A stretch of 64,000 bases of DNA from Pestalotiopsis fici W106-1 (taxonomy: Eukaryota > Ascomycota > Sordariomycetes > Amphisphaeriales > Sporocadaceae), in contig NW_006917100.1 in the NCBI RefSeq assembly GCF_000516985.1, forward strand, positions 2,283,490-2,347,489. Reading direction: 5' to 3'. A program made the translations under genes and the position numbers. Shown one piece after another: positions 21,701 through 32,297 of this stretch; position 1 is the stretch's first letter, and each line of letters begins with the position of its first letter. Under the pieces are notes generated by a model, which did not search any database, had not been told where the DNA came from, and saw only the letters and a program-made list of their open reading frames with translations.

Positions 21701-22386
21701 AACAAGTACACTGGCAAAACAAGGGGCCGCCTTTGGTCTTGCGTGAATCGATCCAGTCTGCTGTGATTGTTTAAGCGATTTAGAGTCCATGTAACCTGGA
21801 AAGGGTTCCACCAGGTTAATCATACACTATACTAGAGAGAATCTAAAAGCAATAGATTCAAGGTATAGAATGAGGCGTACATAGCCAAGGTATGTTGTCA
21901 CCGAGTCCAGGGTCGCCAAGAAACGCTGTTCCACACCACAAGGCACGTGCGGGAGATCCCCAATGCCTGCAGCCAGCCCACTGCGGGGGGTTGAGGCTCT
22001 GTGCTTGGCTTGGAACAGGGGCTGGGAAGTTCCTCGAGCCGCTAAGCTACCCAACACCAGTAGCGGCGTATTTGCCTTTACTGCTGTTGACTTCAATGCA
22101 TCGGAAGCTTCAAGCTAGAACGGGGCGACTTCATATCGAAACGTTCCGGACCGCTGGGAGAGCACGAACTCTTGTCAGCAAAAGCACACATTCTGAACAG
22201 TTATTCCCGAGCGACACCATGACATGACATGACGTACGACGAACCACACCCATCGATCCCTGGATTTACTGCTGCCTGAAGTCGAAAGACTTACTACAAC
22301 TACAATCGCAAGTCTGGCGCATCCCGTCTGCCAACAACACATTTTAGCAACACCTTCAGAGACTTGTAACTGCAGGCAGAGACAAG
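18771..22386. other. Long gene-free region upstream of mei2-like and sec15 genes
   Basis: 3.6 kb shared by divergent genes. On the minus strand a strongly pyrimidine-rich tract lies at about 21350-21560 (GA-rich on plus) and another CT-rich stretch at about 20150-20600 contains a 157-codon Pro/Ser/Thr-rich frame ending next to a good GTAAGT donor (about 20147). These fit a long, possibly spliced 5' leader of mei2 with its start near 21.4 kb. I see no conserved protein. Confidence 0.4.
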
Positions 22387-24856
22387 ATGCCACGAAGACC
22401 GCAAAACTACGACGATTACGGCACGGCCGTCCAGCAGATTATCCTCTCGACCTCTGATGCCGACTTCCTCGACCAGCTCATCCCCGTCCTCAAGGATGCT
22501 GGCGCGACGAGCCGGACTTCGTACCTGACGCAGTCGCTCACACAATATGCCGAAGATAGGGAGGGCGACATTGAAAGAATAGGCTTGACCAAGCACGAAG
22601 AGTTCCTGGCCTCGGTCAATCAGCTCCAGAACGTGCGCGAGGGAACCGTTGCCCTGACAGCCGAGATTCTCAAGCTCAACCAGTCGATACAATCTAGCAC
22701 CGAGAAGCTAGCCGAACAGAAGCAGGCGCTGGTCAACACGCGGGCGGTGCGCGAAAATATCAGCGATGCCTCCGATGCGCTCAAGGAGTCTCTCAAAATT
22801 CTACATGCCATTAACCACGCTCTGGATCTTATACGGAAGAAGCAGTACTACGGTGCTTTGAAGAGCTTGGAGGACACGCAGAACGAGTTCTTGATCCCCA
22901 TTCTGCAGAATAAATATGCAAATCAGCATAAATTGGCCGACATTATCCAAAAGAGCATACCCGCCAGCCAGAAGAGCATCTCCGAGGCGGTCATGACGGA
23001 TCTCAACACCTGGCTGTTCAGAATCCGAGAGACCTCGCAATTCCTGGGAGAGGTGGCCTTTTGGCATACTGAGATGAGAAGGACAAAGCAGCGGGAGCGT
23101 GTAGAGAGAGACGAGTTCCTGGGCCACTTCAAGCTGAACTCGGCCATCGAGCTGGTCTTTGACGAAAGCGAAGAATTCGATGTTCTAGACAATGAAGAAC
23201 TACAGGTTGACTTTACACCCCTTTTCGAGGCTCTGCACATCCATAATGCGCTGGGTCAAAACGAACGGTTCCGCAGCGACTACGCCGCGACGAGAAGGAG
23301 GCAAAAGGAACTCCTGATTCCGAGTTCTGTGAGTTTGACAAGTGACGACGAGTCGTCGCTCAGCAGTTTACTGGAAGGCATGGCTGGATTTGCAATCATT
23401 GAAAAGGCTACCATGACGAGGGTACCGCAGCTTCGCTCCACCATTGATGTTGAGGAGTTGTGGGATTCCATGTGCTCATCCGCCATTACCTTGACCGCTA
23501 AGGCCCTCAGTGAAGTCAACAATGCCGAAACCCTCCTTAAGATCAAGGGAATGTTTGCGCTTTTCATACAGACCATGGAAACATGGGGATATTCAGTATC
23601 CAGGTTGGACGAGTTCCTGGTCAATTTGTTCGACAAGTATGCCGAATTGCTCAAACGCAGATTTAGTGAAGATTTCCAGGAGATTGTATCGACCGACGAT
23701 TACATGCCAATGGCCATCAATTCCTTGGAGGAGTACGAGAAGGTCATTAACGTCAGCTGGTTCTCTCCCGAAAAGGAAATTAGCGAGTTGACATTCCCAT
23801 GTGTACTGCCATTCTCGCAAATGTATCCGCTTTGCTGTATCGACATCAGGAACTTCCTTAATCAATTCTACTTCTTTTCCGACGACCACTTTCAACATCC
23901 TACAAAAATCGATGAGACATTACGAAAGGTCAGGAGCTTCAGATCCTATCACATGCTTGGAAATGCACCACTAACCTATCGAACAGTCTCTTGACGCACT
24001 ACTGACCGAAAAGGTCTGCCAGTCCCTAGTTGAGCGACTGAGCTCACAGTATCTGGGCCAGATAGTACAGATCTTGATCAACCTGGAGCATTTCGAAACG
24101 GCATGCACAGAGCTCGAACAACTTCTCATTCGTGCTCGGTCCACTTCGTCAGCTGGCGGGCCCCTGAAGCTGAAAGCCACAGAACAATTCCGCGAGAATA
24201 AGAAGACAGCCGAGAAACGTATTTTCGAGCTAGTCAACTCAAAGATTGACGATCTCGTCGAGACGGCTGAATATGAGTGGATGACTTCAGCCACGCCCGA
24301 GGAGCCCAGCAATTACATGCAAACACTGACACGATATCTCTCCAACATTATGAACTCGACCTTGCTCGGCCTCCCGCGCGAAATCAAGGAGCTCATCTAC
24401 TTTGACGCACTATCCCACGCAGCCAACAAGATTCTGGCGTTGCCTCTCAGTCCTGACGTCAAGAAGATCAACCACAATGGTGTGGCTGCCCTGGCCCTGG
24501 ATGTAAAGCATCTCACAGACTTTGTCGACGGCTTGGAGAACGGCTTCATGTTGAGGAGTAATCTTGACGAGCTCGAACAAACTATTCTGCTGTTGCAGAG
24601 TGATAACACGGATGAGTTCTTCGATGTTTCTACAAGGAACAAAAAGTATGGTCGTGTGGATGCCATGAACGGTCCAATCCTCCTGGAAAAGTATGTTGTG
24701 TAAATATGCTTTCGATTATTGATGCAACTGCTCCCTGCACAAAACGCTAACTCTTGTTGTAATAGATTGACCACACAGGTCGCAAGCTCCAGTTCGGCAG
24801 CTGGGCAACGTTTCGCGAATTTCTCGTCCCGCCTTCAGTTTAGCACGAAATCGTAG
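22387..24856 (+). CDS. sec15: Exocyst complex subunit Sec15
   Basis: Three exons, 22387-23928, 23987-24690 and 24766-24856, give 778 aa; introns of 58 and 75 bp. Sec15 is the exocyst subunit that binds the Rab GTPase Sec4 on secretory vesicles and tethers them at sites of polarised growth, here hyphal tips. The N-terminal coiled-coil region (about 80-140) is followed by the helical Sec15 domain (CCIDIRNFLNQFYFFSDDH, ENKKTAEKRIFELVNSKIDD, LLGLPREIKELIYFDALSHA, ILALPLSPDVKKINHNGV). The last intron splits a codon (GAA AA/A TTG), and the small third exon adds LTTQVASSSSAAGQRF and the stop. Length fits the fungal family (about 750-910 aa). Confidence 0.93.
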
Positions 24857-25439
24857 TGCCGCCAATGTTTTCCCTCACATTTACTTACAGATTACTGGTT
24901 TCTCGTCAATGGTGACTTTTCAAGGATTTGAGATGGTCCAAGACTGGTTCGCGATTGATCTGTCCCACGGAAGATTTCACTGTTATTCTCCCGGGTATAT
25001 ATTACAAGACAGCAAGGTGACGTTTCCTGGAAATTGCAAAGCAAAGAAAGATACCAATTTGCATAACTAGTTACTGCTGTGGTGTTTGTACGGACATAAC
25101 CCAACTATTCTTCATGACGTAAATTGAAACACCTGTCAACGCCAATCCTTTGTGCAATGAAAACAATTGTGATAAATTAGGAAAGCCAGACACGGCACCA
25201 TGGCCTGCCAGTCGCATCCAGACCCTCGCTGAACCAATATTCACGCCGCATCATCCCCGTCCTCTCCCGTCGGCATCCAGCATGTCTGTTTTAGGAGGGC
25301 TTTCGATCAACTCCTTTATTTTCATCCTTTGTGATATTGTAGTATCTTAGGACGGAGGTGGAGGATAAGTGGTCGTGGTTGAGTCATTGGCGCCAGATTC
25401 CGGTTGTGTCGTGCCCTTCGTGCCGTTGACGCCACGGCT
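24857..25439. other. Convergent intergenic region, no gene seen
   Basis: About 580 bp between the 3' ends of sec15 (+) and hapE (-). It is probably the two 3' UTRs; no open frame of note. Confidence 0.6.
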
Positions 25440-26436
25440 CTACTGCGGCGGCTGCATTCCTGGGTACGTGTACATCTCATTCATCTCGCCGTATATACCA
25501 GGGGCCTGACCATACGGCTGTTGGCCAGGTTGAGCCTGGTTGTAGATAGGTGGCGGGTTGCGATAGTCCTGGTCAGGTACACCCATGGGATGCCCACTCA
25601 TGTCGTAACCCGTTGCCATGTGATTCGGCGGCGGCGGCATGTTGTGCTGGCCGCCCGGGCCCAGGTTGGGTTGTGCGCCGCCCGGTACGGCAGCACCTCC
25701 CTGTGAGGCCTGGGCTTGTGCAGGGTTGGCACGCTTCGCATGGCTGGCTTCCTCGCGCGGCACAATATCAATGAGGAAATCAAACATGTCGCTCTTGGCA
25801 AGGGCACTGGCAATATCGGATCGCTGCAGAGTGCGCCGCTTGTTCTCCTCGGCATGGATCCAGGCGCGCATCGTCAGCTCGGTGATGAAGATGTCACAGC
25901 CCTTGGCGAACAGGATGGGCGCCTCGGCGGAGATCATCTTGACTTCGGGGTCTGCCTTCATCACCTTCTTGATGCGTGCCAGTGGGAGTTGGTGAAGCTT
26001 GTAGTCGTGCGTGTCTGACTCAAGGTGGTTGATAGTTTGCTGCCAGTATGTGGTCAGAATATCCTTGTACTGCCCATGTAATCCCTGGTGTACATTGGCC
26101 CATGGTCCGGTGTAAAGCTCGGCGGGAGCGAAGCCCGAGCTAGCAAGCTGTGATGTAATTGTCAATAAATGGCCGCTAGAAATCGTGACATGTGAGGGAG
26201 ATATAGATGAGGCACGGCGTTTTCGGGAAAACTCACTGCTGCGCTGGCGCCTGGAACAGAGATGAAATCGTTAGCAACGTCGCACAGATGAGAGTCAAGA
26301 CGCGGCCACTTGACCGCATTAAAGTTCCGGTGCATGTCTACGTACCATAATGTCCACCGTGTGTTGTGTCGTAGACTGCATTCTGGGTGCGCGACCCTTG
26401 CGGGTGACTGGCCGAAGATTGATTGTGCGGATCCAT
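25440..26436 (-). CDS. hapE: CCAAT-binding complex subunit HapE (NF-YC/HAP5)
   Basis: Exons 26436-26346, 26250-26237 and 26147-25440 give 270 aa. HapE pairs with HapC through a histone fold and, with HapB, binds CCAAT; with HapX it controls iron and redox genes in filamentous fungi. The histone fold lies at about residues 86-168 ([60 protein letters not shown]). The conserved fungal lead-in [20 protein letters not shown] precedes it, and a Gly/Pro/Gln-rich tail follows. The middle exon is only 14 nt (GC GCC AGC GCA GCA); it is required because joining exon 1 directly to exon 3 gives a stop after two codons. The N-terminus [12 protein letters not shown] is from exon 1. Confidence 0.93.
26237..26250 (-). 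other. hapE: 14-nt microexon of hapE
   Basis: It is flanked by GTTCCAG upstream and GTGAGT downstream on the coding strand. It adds the last two bases of a Gly codon plus Ala-Ser-Ala-Ala. Without it the junction reads G/CT TGC TAG, a stop. Confidence 0.75.
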
Positions 26437-28186
26437 GGCTGCAGCTAGATGAACGACTATTGCTTTGATACGACCAAAAACAAAGTTGCCTGGTCGAAGG
26501 GGGGACGCGTTGCGGCAAATGGCACGATTGGTAGAAATAGCAGTCGGGGGGAATGCGGCGACTACTTAAGGCTGAAAATGAATGCGACTGCTGGGAAATA
26601 TAAAAGAAAAAAATATGGAATGAATCCAGGCAGAGACGCGACGCTAAAGTTCCGAGTTTCGCAGGCAGCTGCGGTACGACAGGAAGTGTTTTTTGCGGTA
26701 TAGCGACTGTACCTCGCTGTATGTTTTTGTTTACTCGGAAACTCCAAGTGTTTGCGCGCGATCAATTAAATGATGTAACTGGGTAGAGCTCGCGATACTA
26801 GTTAGCTGAGCGCTGTTCGCGATTGACGTGGATGATTGGCCGAAGCTGGGAAGAGCAGCGATGGCCGGGGGCTTGGGCGGTGTGTGAGGAAGAAAGAGGA
26901 GTTTCCGTTTCGTCGGGCGGGGGATCCACCATTCGACGGATTCCGAGTCAATCAGTGGTTCGTTTCGCCTGTCTGGATGCGAGACCTCGAGTCAAAATAA
27001 GAAAGAGAGACGTTTAATGGTCAAAGGGCAGTCGGGTGATAGCTAAGTACCTATGTAGATGGGAGAAGCATAGACTGTTTGCTGTCTCTGAGTGGGTGGA
27101 TTTGATGGGATGGCTTTTGCGGTTTCTGGTCGATGCGCAACGTGAGAGGGCGCGGTTTGGTCTCGGTCGGCCACTCGGGTGAAAGCAAAGAGGAAATCCG
27201 GGGAAAAAACCACACTGGCGCGGGTAGTGCCGCCGAAAAGCGTGAGGACGGTTGCTCTTGTGTCTCGTGCGGGCTGTTCTTGTGTCCGTCTGTGTGGTAT
27301 CTTGGGTTTCTTTTTTTATCTTTTACAATCGAACAAATGGTATTCTAACGGTGTATATCCTCAATAACTTGTCCCGCAACTTTGAGGCTCCGCTGCTACA
27401 GAAGATGGAGTCATCAAGGAGGATTGATTAATGGGCAACGGAGAGGAATGGACCACGTTTATTTGAACATTGGGTTCCAAGAGAACGGATAGCGACCGCC
27501 TCTATGCACGTATGTATGCGTTGGGCAATTGCCAATGACGTGGATTCCCACCTCTCGGCAATTTTAGTGCTGTCGGTGCCTTGAACGTGTCTATGTACAC
27601 ACGCAGAACAAGAAGTCACTGGAAGATATCACAAAATCGGTGTAGGGCTGACGATGTCCCTCTCTTCCTGTCTCCTAATTACTGTTCCGACCTAACCAAG
27701 GTAGGTGAGCATGCAGCTGCATGCATGGCACACATATGAATGAATGCGCTGGCAATATGGTTGGGCGTCCATCACACCCTCGTCCGCCGACGACATGGGC
27801 CTCGAAACTGCTTCGTATTGCTTCTAGCCTCCAGTGCCTCTCGGTGACGGACTGCAAAAGATGACTTCAATCCGGCTGCACCCAACCGAAGCATTGGCGA
27901 CCTCTTCTGCGGCCAGGTGCTGTCAATTTGTCTGATGGCGGCGGTTGTTGTGGCGCGTGGTGCACACGGAATGTTGAGCCCTACCTTGATGGCCCCCCAA
28001 TTGAGCCAAGCGGAATGTGGCGGTGCGTAGCGGTTCTTTCACCGCCTTCAAGTACGTACTGGAAAGTGGCCCCTCCGCTAGCTCGAGCGCATCCCATTTT
28101 CTGCCGATGGGTCTTGGGAAATTTTCTGCTACAAAAGTCCATCATACCATTTTGCCGTCTGCGCGCGACAATCCTTTATCTCAACC
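26437..28186. other. Divergent promoter region of hapE and fcf2, no gene seen
   Basis: 1.75 kb between divergent starts. Short frames only. AAGTACCTATGTAG (about 27045) and GGTAGGT (about 27700) belong to the TACCTA/TAGGTA motif seen in other spacers. Confidence 0.55.
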
Positions 28187-29094
28187 ATGGCGACGGCCGT
28201 CGACCTGAGTGATGGCGACATCGAAAGATTGTTACAGGAGGCCGAGGCAAGGTTATCGGCTCGTGAGAATGGCCAAAACAACAAGAGCCTGACCGCGCCC
28301 GCCACTCTGGCCGTCGAAAAGACAAACGACACAACCGCAGTGGAGGCCATTGCTTCCGCCGAGGAACAACCTTCTACAACCAAGAAGGATGAGCTCTCTC
28401 TCCGCGAGCCCAAGGTCAAGCTTAGCAACAAGGCCTTTGCAGAGGTACGTTCGACACATCTTCCGTTATCTGCTCTTGAAGTGCTTTATGATTATAATTT
28501 ATCCCATACAAATGAAGCGGCAAATAACTCCCGTTATGGGTAATGTTGCTGCGACCTCCGTGATCGATTTTCATAGTTACAATGACTGCACATCCCCCTC
28601 TGCCTCTAATGTCTGTTGTCCTTATATTGGTTCATACTGACATGATCAACTCAGAAGACAAAAGCCACAGCTGGGCCAGCCTGGTTCAACCTTCCAAAAA
28701 CAGATCTCACCCCCGAAATGGTTCGAGACCTGAAGCTTCTGAAAATGCGAGTAGGTAGCCAGTCGCTTGGGCATCCAGTCCCCCTCCTGCCTAACTGCAA
28801 TACTGACAATGACGCAAGAGCACCTTGGACCCCAAGAGGTTCTACAAGAAGGACTCTAGGGGAGCTATCCCCGAGTTCAGCCAAGTTGGCACTGTTGTTG
28901 CCGGACCAACAGAATACTTCAGCGCGAGAATGACCAAGAAGGAAAGGAAGCAGACTCTGCTCCATGAGGTCATGGAGACCGAGGCCGCGAACAAGAAGTT
29001 CAAGAGCAAGTACGGCGAGATCCAGAAAGCCAAGACCAGCGGCAAGAAGGGTCACTACAAGAAGATGACGCAGAAACGCTACGGCAAAAAGTGA
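28187..29094 (+). CDS. fcf2: rRNA-processing factor Fcf2 (C-terminal Fcf2 domain)
   Basis: Exons 28187-28444, 28655-28750 and 28819-29094 give 209 aa; introns of 210 and 68 bp. Fcf2 is a nucleolar factor needed for early pre-rRNA cleavage at sites A0-A2 in the small-subunit processome. The Fcf2 domain spans the last two exons: AGPAWFNLPKTDLTPEM, RDLKLLKMRSTLDPKRFYKK, EFSQVGTVVAGPTEYFSARM, TKKERKQTLLHEVMETEAAN, KYGEIQKAKTSGKKGHYKKM. The N-terminal third is acidic and low complexity (begins MATAVDLSDGDIERLLQEAE). Length agrees with yeast Fcf2 (217 aa). Confidence 0.92.
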
Positions 29095-30284
29095 ACAATT
29101 GCGGGTGGATGGCATATGGCGACACAGTCGTTCAGAATTTGATCACCATCAGAAGTACATGTGCTCAACAAGTCCAAACGAAGGTCGGAGCCAGGTCAAC
29201 GCAGAGATTCGTGACCAGTATCACTTCTCCATCCCAAAAAGTCCTAGTCAATGGCATCTTCTCCAGCACAGCTTGGACGCCAGCTATCTGGACTTGGGCA
29301 GTTATGCCTAGGTGTTACGCTTATGCTCTGTCAAACGCCCCTGGCCGGTTGATGAAAGTCCCGGCCAAAGAATATTCAACTGCATGCCGGCACAGTTGAT
29401 TGTTGTATGTGCTTTACTGGCAGTCTCTGCTGTCGCCTGGCGAGGAGCTTGTAGCTCGATCTGGCATGTTGTTTGTATCATGACCACTGCTTCACATTGT
29501 TGCAGTACAGGATAAATGACAAAATCAATAAAAGCCTACTTGTCACCCAATAAATTCATTATCAGATTCACCTTGCCTTGTACTAGTATAATTGACCCGG
29601 GTTATGTCCATCCTCACACAGTGTCGACCATATTGTAAGTGGAATCAATGATTTTGACCGGTAAATGCTTTTGTACATAATCTTTATCTACACTACCATA
29701 CATTGTCAGGATTGTCAAACATATTGTGAAGGCGAAAAATCAATGCAGCTATGGCCTCTGCCCTGTCTTGATCCTGCACTTTGAATCCAGAGACTCACGC
29801 CGCATGAAGTGTACCGAAACGATCGAATGCAGATCTGGACAGCTCGTTATACCCCCTTTTATGTTATGTGGCATCGAATACCACAACTAGGAGCTCTTTG
29901 TCCCAGCCTCGCCTGACACCCTACCGGAACCCAATAGCATAGCTGAGGTTTCTTCAATTAGCTAATCGAAGTATGGACTTTGCCAAGTTGATCCAGCGTG
30001 GCTCAGATGCCTAATTGTACCATAAGTTTTGTTGGGTACGTACTAACGATGGATTATATTCTCAAGCCAGGGAGGCAACTTGAATGATCCCATACCATGG
30101 ACGTTTGGTATTCGTGCTGCGCTTTTGTGCCGGCTGCTGTTGATCTACTTGAGCCTTTTTTTTCTTGGCAAGTAACGATGTGATTACCTCGCAAAAGCCA
30201 GGCGAACAGGAACCAATATCAGATAGCGTTTCGGTATTCCCTCGTAAGCCGCTAGCCAATATCTATCGAGTTCATACAAGGTTT
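29095..30284. other. Convergent intergenic region, no gene seen
   Basis: 1.2 kb between the 3' ends of fcf2 (+) and the Tim17-like gene (-). No conserved frame. Confidence 0.6.
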
Positions 30285-31117
30285 TTATTTGGCGCGTTGC
30301 GAAGTACCTTGCTGTGCCTGGTTGCTGGACTGGGTAGATGCCTTGAGAGCGGCAATGTTGTCGTCGATGATTGCAATTTCAGCATCTAGCTTAAGAATCT
30401 TCTCCTCAAGGAGCTTTTCGTATTCCTGGTCCGTCAACTTTTTCAGAGGGCTCCATTTCGATGCCAGAATACTGGTCTTCTCCGATCGCTCCCGGCTTGA
30501 AAATTTCTGCGATAGGTAGGTGGCACTACCACCGAGCGTGGAGAAGAACAAGATGCCAGGTATAATATTGCTTGGTCCTCCTGTGGTCAGGTCAGTCGTG
30601 TTCAGCGTGCTGGAAAATGTTCCTAGCTGTTGACTTACGAAGCAAGCCTCCCACCATACCAGAAACACCTCCTGCTGCTGTGCTTGCTGCAACTCTGTCC
30701 CAGGGCCCCAGCTTGTCCTCGCCTCCCCAAGCATGTTGAAGAAGGCTCCGCGATGCTAAAGTGGATCAGTATGAATTGGACAAGGGCTCTCTGGAGTTGT
30801 AAACTGACCAACAAAGCTTGAACCAAGAGTAAACCACTGAAGACCAGCGAATGCAGCAAACAAAGCTGGAGGCATATTTCTCATGATACCGGTGCCCAAG
30901 CCTACAAAGGAACCGACGATACCTAGATTTAGACGTCAGTACAAAGTCCGCATTGAAGAGAAAAACTCACAAGGTACGTACCAGTGAAACCGCCAGTTTG
31001 CAGGGACTTGGCGGCTATATCATAAAGCTCGGATTTTGTGGGCATCTCCTTGCCAGTGGTGGCTGTTGGTGATGAAGCAGGCTCCTGTGGAGGGGCTGAT
31101 CCTGTAGCTGATGGCAT
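30285..31117 (-). CDS. Tim17/22/23-like small membrane protein
   Basis: Four exons on the minus strand, 31117-30982, 30922-30809, 30755-30639 and 30580-30285, give 220 aa in continuous frame. The centre has three or four Gly-rich hydrophobic segments (GGFTGIVGSFVGLGTGIMRN, ALFAAFAGLQWFTLGSSFV, AASTAAGGVSGMVGGLLRG, IPGILFFSTLGGSATYLSQK), the pattern of the Tim17/22/23 group that includes complex I subunit NDUFA11. The C-terminus is a charged helical tail (QEYEKLLEEKILKLDAEIAI) then Gln/Ser-rich. A mitochondrial inner-membrane role is inferred from the fold pattern only; I cannot assign a specific orthologue. Confidence 0.72.
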
Positions 31118-32297
31118 GATGGTAAAGGAATTATGGCGTAGTCGATATGCTCAGACAATAATGTTGAAAGGAGGCCGAGAGATGTTCCAGATGGAGTGTA
31201 AGCACTTGAGATTGACCGAGAGCGACCTATGAGGTACTCTTTGAATGTAAAGAGAAGCCGAATGGCAACAGCTGACGAAGAGAAAGGCAAATAGTATTAC
31301 AGCCGTTGTATATGAACAGGAATGAGAATTGATATGTCGGAACAGAACAGGTTGTGAATAGGATCCTGCCTGTCCAAAATACAAGAATATGTCAAAGGAA
31401 GGTTCACAAATTGACAGTCTTGCAATATGCCGTCTCCCTTCGTACCTATTAGGCATGGACTAACTTTGATAGATTCGATATCTGAACTAGGGACGCGATG
31501 CACTTTGACGCCTTGACTGCTAAACGGTCCGAGCGTAAATGTCCAAGAGACGCGTTAAAGAAAAAAAAAGTCGCTTTCAAAGTCATGGGCAATACTCTGT
31601 AGAAAGGCAAGAAGTTGTGCCCCACCATTCAAAACGTTAGGCGGTGAATTTGGTCGAGCCCTTTTCGTTCATTTTCCCACCTTTTTATTTTTCTACCGCT
31701 TTCGCAAAACCAAAACGGCACTAATCGGAACTGGCACGGACTCGAGACTGGACGAAAGAGTGATACGGATAACCAGTGTTACTTGCCTGTTCTGTCTGGT
31801 ACTCGGCTTTGCGCCATAGATTCCAGAGATATTTTCACCTCGTCAATAATAGTTCAGTCCCATACTTTGAGAGCTCATTTCAGATTACGGAAAACCCTAT
31901 AGTAAGTCAAGCAGAGTATTGTTTTAGCGAGAAAAATTCTTTCCCGTTTGGACACAGGGAGAGGCCAGAAGGCACCAAAGCCACTTTGGCACTTTCAGGC
32001 GCCGTTTTCAAGGTCCTCACATTCCGTATCCTGCGCAGACGCTAAAATGGCGCTGCTGGTCTTGCCGTTATCCCCTGCCGTCTCGCATACACCTAAAGCC
32101 TACCGCACTACGCTGCACTACCACAACTACTACTACAGCCCAGGCTGCTCACGCTCTGCCAGATCTTGAAAAAACTACTCGCCCCTCCCAACCAACCATC
32201 GAAGGACTACCCTTGGTCTTTCCACAACCAACGACCTCACGCAACTGTGCGCCGCGATCAACATCGACGTCGCGCGCAATTCCCAAACACCGCAATC
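31118..32297. other. Divergent promoter region, no gene seen
   Basis: 1.2 kb between the starts of the Tim17-like gene and tif3. The last about 200 bp (32080-32297) are C-rich and purine-poor on the plus strand, typical of the leader of a highly expressed translation-factor gene. Confidence 0.55.
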
